Source of the DNA: Botryococcus braunii
Taxonomy: Eukaryota; Chlorophyta; Trebouxiophyceae
Length of the DNA stretch: 40,000 bases
Assembly: GCA_002005505.1 (NCBI GenBank)
Contig: KV908391.1
Location: 530,331-570,330 of the forward strand
Reading direction: 5' to 3'
The notes under the pieces were generated by a model, which was given only the letters and a program-made list of their open reading frames with translations, had not been told where the DNA came from and ran no database searches. Shown here one piece after another: positions 31,901 through 40,000 of the stretch (the first letter of the stretch is position 1; the number at the start of each line of letters is the position of its first letter). The translations under genes and the position numbers were made by a program.

Positions 31901-33141
31901 GTGTCAAAGCCCCAGCACACTTACCTGCAGGGTTACTACACCCTCTAGAAATACCTGACAGAAAGTGGCAATCAATGTCTATGGACCTAATCACTGGACT
32001 GCCAAGAACTAAGGAAGGATATGACGCTATCTGGGTTGCTGTTGATAGGTTGTCAAAGTATGCGCACTTCGCTCCGACGACCACTGACGCAAGTGCAGAA
32101 GTGATAGCTCAACTGTTACGGACCCGGGTTTTCACCTTGCATGGGTTTCCCACTCACATTGTATCAGACAGAGATCATAGGTGGGTGGGTCGCTTCTGTC
32201 AAGAGCTCTTTCGGTTGACCGGTTGTCGCTCTGCGCTATCTACAGCGTTTCATCCGCAGACCGACGGTCAAACGGAACGAATTAATAGGATCTTGGAGGA
32301 TTATTTGCGTCATTACGTCACTGGAAGACACAACGACTGGGATAAACATTTGTGTGAAGCTGAATTTTCTTACAACAACACTTTTCAGCAATCAATCAAC
32401 ACTACTCCCTTTAGATTGACCTTCGGTCAGGATCCCACGATTCCCTTCCAGGAAGTCTATGAAGGTGTGACATCTTCGGTGCGTGAGTATGTACCGGCAG
32501 CAGCAGAGTTTGTACGAAGGATGAGATGGGATCTAGAAAGAGCGCGGACATGTCTCAAAGCTGCGCAGGACCGCATGAAGGCATATGCGGACGCGAGGAG
32601 AAAAGATGCTCCTATTTTAAAAATAGGCCAACCTGTCCTCCTCTCAACAAAGAATCTGAAATTCAAGCATACTCGGACAAGAAAACTCTTACCTCGGTTT
32701 ATTGGGCCTTTTCCCATCGTCCAGGAGGTATCATCGGTAGCTTTCAGAATTAGGCTTCCAAAAACTCTGAGGGTTCATGATGTCTTCCATGTTTCTATGC
32801 TTAAGCCTTATAAGGAAGGTGGGACGGTACAACCTCCTCCTCTACCTGAGATTATTGATGGAGAAGAGGAGTATGAGGTCGAGGCTGTGCTAGCTCATAG
32901 GGAACGAAAGTTACGAGGTCGAAAAACTGCGCGAGAATATCTTGTAAAGTGGACCGGGTATCAGGATATTCATAATACTTGGGAGCCAGAGGATAACTTA
33001 GAACACGCCAGGGAGGCGTTACAGCGGTACTGGGATTTAACCACGGAGCACAGGCCGGAACAAAAAGAAAAGGTGGACAAGAAACGTAAAGGACGTGGTA
33101 AAAATGCTGAGAAGCAGCGGAAGCGCGCTAGGCGCGCTTAG
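28996..33141 (+). CDS. pol: Element D pol polyprotein (1381 aa, open)
   Basis: Full-length replication polyprotein. The ATG overlaps gag's stop in the ATGA arrangement. Landmarks: N-terminal ACFLMGSKVAKS segment, protease DTGATHS (Asp156), reverse transcriptase with YLDD (547-550), RNase H (first Asp near 695), integrase HHCC with CDSC, catalytic Asp997, Asp1058 and Glu1094 (D-35-E spacing), chromodomain (about 1289-1350) and a Lys/Arg-rich tail that resembles a nuclear-localisation signal. One oddity: the motif after the second catalytic Asp reads SDRDHRW, whereas A, B, C1 and E have SDRDPR at that place, a Pro-to-His change that might weaken integrase. With identical LTRs the element inserted recently, probably helped by another element's gag. 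Confidence 0.95.
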   Translation: MSGVREGNLHTFVPWESFHSSIEQRCSEFLHCSFSRGPFDNTLPDGTSKPTFVAVPIGKAEDTLSTFAREQQANKHLSACFLMGSKVAKSKAVYPWLKGMRVILQGTKGPDVPYSYVVYHAGPKFSVSFAQAFSNRHLAMLFHVNCTGVKGVALVDTGATHSFVRQDFLATLGVRLSKKCVDVQLADGQTMRSAGTAKLRVHLSQTYVEQRDFIVCETLLDGVDLILGEDFLKERKALIDYYHGAVHLKPPHSSHYITLLNPLPPSERGTLPAQKVNVISEGQARRAMRKGCPGFWGVVREARSGQDSVCATHYLHRVAVATTEGDNPWDEDSGATGLNLNENSRRVIEGMTDKPQDLKQLLLEFLDVFPEKLPDLPPDRGILHTIPMTPGHTPPCRPTYRLAEPEVAECRRQVEELLAQGFIRPSASPYGSPILFVRKKDGTFRMVIDYRAVNNLTRKDKYPLPRIDDLLDKLQGSKFFTSFDLLSGYHQVRLHESDVPKTAFRTPLGSFEFLVLPFGLTNAPSTFQRLMNSVFHDFIREGFVVVYLDDLLVYSKSREQHLEHLTRILTRLREEKLYAKLSKCEFFADELRYLGHVVGRDGIKVDPAKVRTIVDWPTPTGSTHVRQFLGLANYFRKFVPGYSTLAAPLTRLTGKVPWTWGEAEEHAFQSLKETLSNAPVLALPDSSKPFKVISDASDYGVGAVLLQEGRPVAYFSKKLSNAERNYSTTEKELAGVLYALKEWRCYLLGQTFTVVTDHRANSFLQTQTLLSPRRARWAEFLQLFDIQWEYAPGSTNPADPLSRSPHLAGAHVRALARAQAGVQASVQARAGPLGEHSPPVGVGAMGVGEAADSTTLPTSMDGLRGWGRVLSEAYEIDDWLHRKQNRRKLSFHSGLWKRGARIYVPSHHMSSDGVERNLRREILENLHGPPIVGHPGRDRTLELVQRSWWWPGMAADVADFVAQCDSCQRVKAPAHLPAGLLHPLEIPDRKWQSMSMDLITGLPRTKEGYDAIWVAVDRLSKYAHFAPTTTDASAEVIAQLLRTRVFTLHGFPTHIVSDRDHRWVGRFCQELFRLTGCRSALSTAFHPQTDGQTERINRILEDYLRHYVTGRHNDWDKHLCEAEFSYNNTFQQSINTTPFRLTFGQDPTIPFQEVYEGVTSSVREYVPAAAEFVRRMRWDLERARTCLKAAQDRMKAYADARRKDAPILKIGQPVLLSTKNLKFKHTRTRKLLPRFIGPFPIVQEVSSVAFRIRLPKTLRVHDVFHVSMLKPYKEGGTVQPPPLPEIIDGEEEYEVEAVLAHRERKLRGRKTAREYLVKWTGYQDIHNTWEPEDNLEHAREALQRYWDLTTEHRPEQKEKVDKKRKGRGKNAEKQRKRARRA

Positions 33142-33725
33142 TGCTCTGGCAGGTCGGGTCGGCCCCTCGGTACGTCCTTGGGCCACCTTGGAAGCTCTAA
33201 GCTTGGCCCTTAGAGTGTACCCTGGGGGTATCCCAGTACTAGAGCGCACTCGGATGAATAGGACGTAAGCGGGGTAGAATGTCTACCTCGGGTGCGTGCG
33301 GTGATGACCGCTCACCCTGGACAGGACTCGTCGAGGTAGGGTGTCGTCTACCTCGGGTGCGTGCGGTGCTGACTGCTCACCCTTGTCAGGTTTCGGACGT
33401 CAAGCATGTAATGTCGCGACATCCGTGCTAGCTCGCGCTGTAGCGTAACGCCCGACGCAGATGGGTGGCCCCACTGCCGTTGGGAAGAATTCCTATTGGA
33501 CAGGACGGGCGAATTTATGTATGGACGGGACAGATTTTACATTGTTATACGGACAGGGCTGGACAAGACAGGACAGGGGTCTGGCTTGGGCTGGGGACGC
33601 CAGACTAGTACCCGCGGACAGGACGTGACAGGACCGTACCTCTGCCAAGTGTGTTAGGTGCGTAGTGTAGTTGTTTAGAGTGAGTCTCCCTCTTGGCCGT
33701 GACGTCCAAGCTAAGGGGGGGAGGG
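33142..33725 (+). other. Element D 3' untranslated region and polypurine tract
   Basis: 584 noncoding bases containing two copies of the block CTACCTCGGGTGCGTGCGGT (about 33283 and 33349), a run of GGACAGG/GGACGGGAC motifs (about 33498-33632) and, at the end, the polypurine tract AAGGGGGGGAGGG (33713-33725) against the LTR. Corresponds to B's 7060-7621. Confidence 0.85.
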
Positions 33726-34024
33726 TGTAACAGGAATAGTCGCGTGTTATAGGAAAATGACCGGACCACGAGGATTTGGACCTCCATAAAGGTCCCTTCG
33801 TGAGTTATGTTCCTCCACGCCAAGAAGTGGCTACTTCACGCGCCAAGGGAGTGACCCCTTACTTGACAAGGCGCATTGGCGATGGAGACAGGGACACACT
33901 TACAACAGGATAGAATAAGGCTTTGGCAGAGGAAGGACCGGGCCGGACTGGACGGGTACTGAGGTGGAGCCCAAACAACTTGTAACCATTGTTTTCGCAT
34001 CCTTTGGCCGTTTCTACTGTATCA
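33726..34024 (+). repeat. Element D 3' LTR (299 bp)
   Basis: No difference seen from 27702-28000. It is followed by GGTAC at 34025-34029, after which E's pol resumes. Confidence 0.96.
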
Positions 34025-34029
34025 GGTAC

Positions 34030-37000
34030 CCTCTCCCTCGCATAGACGACTTGCTTGATAAACTTAAAGGTGCTAAGATTTTCTCAAGTCTGGACCTCCT
34101 CAGTGGTTATCATCAAGTAAGGCTAAAGGAGGAAGACATTCCTAAAACAGCGTTTCGTACACCCTTTGGGCTGTATGAGTTCTTAGTGCTTCCTTTTGGA
34201 CTCACCAACGCCCCCGCTACCTTTCAACGCCTAATGAATGAAATCTTTCATGATTTCATAAGGGAAGGGTTTGTGGTAGTGTACCTTGACGATGTTCTAA
34301 TTTTCAGTCGGGATGAAGAGGAGCATTATGCTCATCTTCGGAAGGTGTTCCAACGCCTTCGGGAAAAGGAATTGTTTGCAAAACTTGCCAAATGTGAATT
34401 CTTATGCTCAGAACTCAAATACCTCGGGCATATCATTGGCAAGGATGGACTGAAAGTGGACCCCCAAAAGGTGGAGGTAGTCAAGGATTGGCCCACACCC
34501 CAAAACGTCACCGACGTGCGTAGATTTTTGGGGCTTGCAAATTATTTTCGAAAATTTATTCAGGGGTTCAGCTCACTTGCTGCTCCTTTGACTAAACTGT
34601 CCAGTAGCAAAAGTTCTTGGACTTGGGGAAAGGAGCAAGATGAGGCCCTTGCGGCTCTCAAGGATGCATTAATACAGGCACCCATACTATCACTGCCAGA
34701 CCTTCGTAAACCCTTCCAGGTAATTTGTGATGCGAGTGATTTTGGGGTTGGCGCTGTACTATTGCAGGAAGGTCGAGTCATTGCTTATTACAGTAAGAAG
34801 CTCAATAGTGCAGAAAGGAACTATTCTGCAACTGAGAGGGAGTTACTTGCTGTAGTGTATGCCTTGACGGAATGGAGATGTTATGTCCTAGGGAAACAAG
34901 TCACTGTCACCACAGACCATAAGTGTAACACTTTTCTTCAGCAACAGGTTGGTTTAAGCCCTCGGAGGGCACGGTGGGCTGAGAAGTTGCAGGAGTTCAA
35001 CATTCTTTGGGTTTGGGAGCCTGGAAAGACTAACGTTGCGGATGCGTTGTCCAGGAACCCAGTCCTCCAGGGACAGCTCCAGGGACAACAGCAGCGCAAC
35101 GTCTCCACGGAGCCCAACCCCGGGAAGGGGACCAATGCAACCTCGATGGATGGGGACGGGAGGGCCCGCTCGGGCTCCATCACCCTCGGGTCTGACGGGT
35201 GTGACACCTTCCTGGAATTGTTGAAGGGTGCTTACGCACATGATTCGTGGTTGGGAACAAGGGCAAATAGGAGAAAAGTTCACTTTACGGACGGGGTTTG
35301 GGAATTTGGAAGGGAGGGAAGAAAATATGTGCCTGCATTTTATGAAGTCCGGGATAAGGAAGGTCCAGTTGCTAGGAATCTGCGGCAGGACATATTGAAA
35401 GCTTTGCATGAACCTCCTTCTGTTGGTCATCCAGGCTTTGCGAAGATGTATGATCTAGTGAAGCGGGACTGGTGGTGGCCGGGAATGGCGGAGGATGTGC
35501 GGGAGTATGTGAAGTATTGTGATTCATGCCAGCGGGTGAAGGCCTCAAACCAGTTACCCGCAGGACTCTTACACCCTTTACAAATCCCCACAAGGAAATG
35601 GCAAAGCATCTCAATGGATTTCATCACGGGACTGCCTAAAAGCAAACACGGGCATAACGCAATATGGGTAGTGGTTGACAGGTTCAGCAAATGTGCCCAC
35701 TTTGCCCCTACCACTACCAATGCAGATGCTTATGAAGTTGCTGTTCTGATGAGGGATAAAGTATGGAAGTATCACGGTTTCCCTGAAGAAATTGTTTCGG
35801 ACCGAGATCCTCCGGGATAAGGAAGGTCCAGTTGCTAGGAATCTGCGGCAGGACATATTGAAAGCTTTGCATGAACCTCCTTCTGTTGGTCATCCAGGCT
35901 TTGCGAAGATGTATGATCTAGTGAAGCGGGACTGGTGGTGGCCGGGAATGGCGGAGGATGTGCGGGAGTATGTGAAGTATTGTGATTCATGCCAGCGGGT
36001 GAAGGCCTCAAACCAGTTACCCGCAGGACTCTTACACCCTTTACAAATCCCCACAAGGAAATGGCAAAGCATCTCAATGGATTTCATCACGGGACTGCCT
36101 AAAAGCAAACACGGGCATAACGCAATATGGGTAGTGGTTGACAGGTTCAGCAAATGTGCCCACTTTGCCCCTACCACTACCAATGCAGATGCTTATGAAG
36201 TTGCTGTTCTGATGAGGGATAAAGTATGGAAGTATCACGGTTTCCCTGAAGAAATTGTTTCGGACCGAGATCCTCGGTTTGTGAATAATTTCATGAACAC
36301 ACTTCGAAGTCTGACGGGGTGCAAGCCGGCTCGAACTACGGCATATCATCCTCAGTCAGATGGTCAAACGGAACGGGTGAATAGGATCTTGGAAGATTTT
36401 TTGAAACACTATGTCAAGGATAACCCAAGGGAGTGGGAGGATTACCTTTCAGTGGCGGAATTTGCCTACAACAACTCTTGGCAAACTTCCCTAAACTCCA
36501 CACCCTTCAGGTTAACATATGGGCAAGATCCAAATATACCGTTTGCGGTGGGACACATGGAGGGCACTAAGGTGGATAGGGCTGATCTCTTCATGAGAAA
36601 AATGCAAGACAAAATCACCCTTGCAAGGAAGTGTTTGCGTGCAGCTCAAGACCGTCAGACGGCCTATGCCAACCGGCATAGGAGGGAGGCCATCTACCAG
36701 GAAGGGGACTATGTCCTCCTTTCAACCCGTGCGGCCCCCACGCTAACTTCAAACAGATTCAGCAAGCTGCAACCCAGGCACGTGGGACCCTTCAGGGTCA
36801 TGGCGGTCACGCCCGACAACGTTAACTTCGTCACACTGGATCTTCCGGACCGGCTGGACATCCACCCCCGCATAAATGTCTGCTATTTGAAGCCATACTG
36901 GACACGTGAGGAGGCGCAGTCGCGTGGATACTGCCCCCCAAAAGTCATCACCAAAGCGGATGGCACCACTCACCTGGAGTGGGTAGTGGATGCACTAGTC

Positions 37001-37228
37001 GATCACCGGCTGTTGCACGACAAGGATGGGTTCTCCTACCATTTTGAGGATGGCACACCCTTTCTCGAGTACCTTGTAAAGTGGGCAGGCCATGGGGCCA
37101 CAGAGGACTCATGGGAATCTCAGGAGGCATTCGAGACCCATCCCGGGCTGGTTAATACCTATCATAGACTCCAGGGGCTCGCCCCGCCCATTTGGGACCA
37201 GGTGGCGCTGCGCGACACCTTCCCTTGA
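34030..37228 (+). pseudogene. pol: Element E pol, 3' part (463-bp frameshifting duplication)
   Basis: Resumes at PLPRIDDLL directly after D and carries reverse transcriptase (YLDD), RNase H, integrase and chromodomain, near-identical to C1. At 35811 the sequence jumps back 463 bases and repeats the integrase N-terminal and first catalytic part. Since 463 is not a multiple of three, the frame is lost (stop at 35818-35820) and resumes only in the second copy, which runs open to 37228. Together with the D insertion and the 26.7-kb deletion this abolishes a full-length product. Both copies share Phe in VVDRFSK where C1 has Leu. Confidence 0.93.
35348..36273 (+). repeat. 463-bp perfect direct tandem duplication
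   Basis: 35348-35810 and 35811-36273 appear identical, with a TC microhomology at the junction (35811-35812 and 36274-36275). The unit covers the integrase zinc-binding domain and part of the catalytic core. It is absent from C1. Confidence 0.95.
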
Positions 37229-38160
37229 ACGGGCCCCTCCGGACGGTTGTCCCCCTCATTCCACTTGTGGAGTTCCCACCTGGTGTCTGGGAATACATGG
37301 GACGGGACCTATGGTAGGGACTGTATATCTTGTGTACTTTGGGACAAGGGACGGGGTAGGTTGCCTACCTCGGTATGTGTGGCATGAGGCCTCATACCGC
37401 TTCGATGCATTGAACTCGGGGTTCTGCATTCAGGGATGGGAATTGAAGTACACATGGCGCGCAACCGCAGTCTGCTTAACTAGCACTTGGGACGTGGGCT
37501 TGAAGTACAGAAGTGACTTGGAACCCTTGGCTATGGGCTACTTGGAACCCTTGGATATGGACTACTTGGCATCTTGGGATGGATTTCTTTCTATGTACTA
37601 TATGTGTACCTTATGTGAACAGTATGTGTACAGTATGGACAATGTATCATAAAGAAACTGTGTTGTATGGATAGCCACTTTAGGAAAGCATTGTGGACTG
37701 AGCTACACCTGTGTCATATTTATCTTGTTCGGATTGTTTATCGGTTGTGTCACAAGCATTGTATTGTTTTAATAAATAATAAATAGGGATGTGTCAATAA
37801 AGGCGGACTTGGATAGTTCGAAAGGAATAAGGCGAACGTTCGTCGTAGTTCGCCGTAATTTATCGTAATTATAGTACCGTGTCGTATCGTATCGTACAGT
37901 ATTGTACTTAGGACTAAAATAAAGCACACCTAATAAATAAATTAAAAAAAAACAAAAAAAAAAAAATGGACGCTTTAGTCAATTGCTTGGGATGATAGGG
38001 GAATAACTTGGAGGCGGGGACCCTAATGTAACCCATTCGGCAAGGGTCTAACGGCGCTGGTGGATGGGCCGTTCGGTGACGACCATTCCCTTATAATTGT
38101 GGTCTACTGTATGTGTGTATGTGGCTGCATGAGGACATGCAGGAATTAAGGGGGGGATGA
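37229..38160 (+). other. Element E 3' untranslated region and polypurine tract
   Basis: Matches C1's 17667-18596. It contains a 24-bp tandem repeat (37516-37563 plus a partial third copy), AATAAA-type sites near 37770-37787, two copies of an 11-bp CGTAATTTATC-type repeat (three in C1), an A-rich run (about 37943-37966) and the purine tract AAGGGGGGGATGA (38148-38160). A 186-codon overlapping frame (37092-37652) is also open but unrecognised. Confidence 0.8.
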
Positions 38161-38638
38161 TGTGATGGAATGTAGGGATTTCCCGGCATTTCTGGACATT
38201 TCCCTTACCCCCTAGCCTAGGCGCACATGTGGCGCACATGTCGTACGAGCAACGCGAGTACGCACGTGCCTAGCGTCTAGCCTTGGCTTCCTAGCCGTCG
38301 AATTCCATTGGATAGTTATGGACGTTACTCTCATAGTAGGATTCTAAGATATTTTCTAGATACTATTGTAGAGGTTTGGTGGACTAGTGCGCTACCATTG
38401 GAGGAACGTGAACACACGATCACGAACCACGGGAAGGAACGGATAGAGACGTAAGCCACGGGAAGACACGCACTCAGGTAATCTGGAAGCTTAGTAGACC
38501 ACAAGTAGGGAGTGGAAGCTCCGTGAGGTGGGGGTTACTTGTAATTGGAAAGAGCGTCCAACTTGTCGGCCATCCGGCCTTGTCTCTCTCTCTCTCTCAC
38601 AACTTGGAAATTCTCTCTAACTTGTGCATTCTACGACA
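38161..38638 (+). repeat. Element E 3' LTR (478 bp)
   Basis: TGTGATGGAATG to CTACGACA, identical by eye to the rejoined 5' LTR (17030-17188 plus 24600-24918). It is followed by CACTC, the duplication also at 17025-17029. Confidence 0.96.
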
Positions 38639-38643
38639 CACTC

Positions 38644-39914
38644 GGCCTGATGAAACCCTGTGCTAGTAATTCCTCAACCCGCCTCCGACACTCTGCCACT
38701 ACTGGTTCAGCCAACCTATAAGTGGGGCGACAAGGCGGCGTATGGCCGGGTGTCATAGGTATAGTGTGCAAGATGCCCCTGTCTGGAGGTAAATCTGGCA
38801 ATTCCTCTGGAAAAACATCCAAAAACTCTAACAACAACTGCTTCAAGTCTTGTGGCTTGTCAGTCATACCCTCAATAACACGCCCGGAGTTTTCGTTTAA
38901 ATTTAGGCTCGTGGCTCCGCTGTCTTCGTCCCAAGGATTATCCCCCTCTGTAGTTGCCACGGCAACCCTATGGAGATAGTGTGTTGCACAAACTGAGTCA
39001 TGTCCACTCCTTGCCTCTCGCACAACCCCCCAAAACCCTGGACAACCCTTTCGCATAGCCCGCCTAGCTTGACCCTCACTTATAACATTCACTTTTTGCG
39101 CCCGTAAGGTACCTCTTTCACTAGGGGGCAGCGGATTGAGGAGTGTAATGTAGTGTGAGGAATGAGGAGGTTTAAGATGAACTGCGCCATGATTGTAGTC
39201 AATTAACGCTTTTCTCTCTTTCAGAAAATCCTCACCAAGGATTAAGTCCACCCCATCCAACAGAGTTTCGCAGACAATGAAATCCCTCTGTTCCAGGATG
39301 TTTGAGATAAGTGCACCCTGAGCTTAGCTGTCCCCGCCGAGCGCATGGTCTGCCCATCTGCAAGCTGGACATCCACACACTTCTTTGACATCCTCACTCC
39401 GAGAGTAGCTAGGAAGTCATGTCTGACGAACGAGTGCGTCGCCCCAATATCGACTAAAGCGACGCCCTTCACACCAGTACAGTTAACATGAAAAAGCATT
39501 GTTAAATGCCTATTTGAAAAAGCTTGAGCAAAAGATACGCTAAATTTGGGTCCGGCATGGTAAACTACATAGGAGTAGGGGACATCAGGTACCTTGCAGG
39601 ATAACTCTCATGCCTTTTAGCCATGGGTACACTGCCTTGGATTTCGCCACTTTACTACCCATTAAAAAACAAGCACTTAAATGTTTATTTGCTTGTTGCT
39701 CAGGAGCGAAAGTGGATAAGGTGTCCTCAGCTTTACCTATAGGTACTGCAACAAATTTCGGTTTAGACTTTCCATGGGGTAGGGTATTGTCAAAGGGGCC
39801 TCTAGAAAAAGAACAATGCAAAAACTCGGAACAACGTTGCTGGATAGAAGAATGAAAAGATTCCTAAGGAACAAAAGTGTGGAGGTTTCCTTCTCTAACT
39901 CCACTCATGATCAT
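38644..39914 (-). pseudogene. pol: Element B pol, N-terminal part (protease to start of RT)
   Basis: The 5' half of the gene continued at 14159-17029. On the minus strand it starts at the ATG at 39914, which overlaps gag's stop (ATGA) as in A and D, with a second in-frame ATG six bases on. It covers the N-terminal segment (ACFLMGSKVAKS), protease (written DIGATHS here, so the catalytic DTG is altered to DIG), the linker and the start of reverse transcriptase. Breaks relative to D: a Trp-to-stop change at 39864-39866, an 8-bp deletion near 39593 and a 1-bp deletion near 39298. It is nonfunctional. Confidence 0.92.
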
Positions 39915-40000
39915 GGCGTACCGCGTCCCCTTGCCCGGCCCCGTCCACGGCCTCGTCCTCTGATTCTCCTCCCCCGTCCGGCCCCACCCTGTCTTGTCCA
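39911..40000 (-). CDS. gag: Element B gag, C-terminal tail (runs off the window)
   Basis: The last 29 codons and TGA stop (39911-39913) of B's gag, an Arg-Gly-rich tail matching the end of D gag with small changes (ending RGRGTP rather than RGRGRP). Whether the rest is intact, and whether it keeps the capsid-type domain missing from D, cannot be seen here. Confidence 0.8.
   Translation of the reverse strand, partial: WTRQGGAGRGRRIRGRGRGRGRARGRGTP

Larger units (their letters stand above)
27702..34024 (+). mobile_element. Element D: Ty3/gypsy chromovirus, family 1, gag-deleted
   Basis: A 6323-bp element with identical-looking 299-bp LTRs, GGTAC duplications (27697-27701 and 34025-34029), primer-binding site, short gag, intact pol and a polypurine tract. 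It interrupts E's pol in the reverse transcriptase region, at the point corresponding to C1 residue 475-476. Same family as decayed element B. Confidence 0.96.
17030..38638 (+). mobile_element. Element E: Ty3/gypsy chromovirus, family 3, carrying nested C1 and D
   Basis: It is bounded by TGTGATGGAA at 17030 and CTACGACA at 38638 and flanked by CACTC at 17025-17029 and 38639-38643. Subtracting C1 and D with their duplications, plus the 463-bp tandem duplication, leaves 7407 bp, one base from C1's 7406, which strongly supports the reconstruction. The 5' LTR is split by C1 and pol is split by D. Its 5' (rejoined) and 3' LTRs look identical, so E inserted recently, yet its pol is broken in three ways. 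Confidence 0.95.

Noticed and set aside
38644..39914. A sixth, separate family 1 element at the right edge
   Set aside because: It joins 17029 in register through the CACTC duplication, so it is the 5' half of B.

Overview
The window looks like intergenic, repeat-rich DNA from a green plant-lineage nuclear genome (land plant or charophycean alga; species not determinable). The evidence is chromodomain-bearing Ty3/gypsy (chromovirus) LTR retrotransposons, very long (CT)n microsatellites, absence of bacterial-style operons and no compact host gene. No complete host gene, rRNA or tRNA gene was recognised.

Layout. (i) 1-6760 is host-side DNA: a ~2.1-kb unit bounded by ~155-bp inverted repeats (743-2870), a possible CACTA-type transposon end at 2871, three long polypyrimidine tracts (2432-2607, 4814-5039, 6638-6760) and one weak candidate host exon (4636-4785). 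(ii) 6761-40000 is a matryoshka of five Ty3/gypsy elements whose insertion order can be read from LTR ends and 5-bp target-site duplications (TSDs). The oldest, element B (family 1, minus strand), starts with its 3' LTR at 6761 and runs off the right edge with its gag tail. Element A (family 2, plus, 7627-14131, TSD GAGGG) sits just downstream of B's pol stop. Element E (family 3, plus, 17030-38638, TSD CACTC) split B's pol in the reverse transcriptase region, so the left (14159-17029) and right (38644-40000) B pieces are one gene. Element C1 (family 3, minus, 17189-24594, TSD GTTAT) inserted in E's 5' LTR. Element D (family 1, plus, 27702-34024, TSD GGTAC) inserted in E's pol.

Coding state. 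C1 has full-length open gag and pol. D has a full-length open pol but a short gag lacking the central capsid-type region. E has an open gag, but its pol has a 1-bp deletion, the D insertion and a 463-bp frameshifting tandem duplication. A has one stop in gag and one frameshift near the start of pol. B is decayed by several stops and frameshifts. By eye the LTR pairs of C1, D and E are identical, and A's differ at two positions, so these insertions are young while B is older.

How the genes work together. In each family gag encodes a nucleic-acid-binding structural protein with a CX2CX4HX4C knuckle. pol encodes protease, reverse transcriptase, RNase H and integrase with a C-terminal chromodomain that in this group tethers integration to heterochromatin, which fits the nesting. 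gag and pol lie in different frames joined by a stop/start overlap (ATGA) or a 2-nt gap, suggesting termination-reinitiation. All four visible primer-binding sites match TGGTAYCGGCGAGA, which is not the usual plant initiator-Met site.
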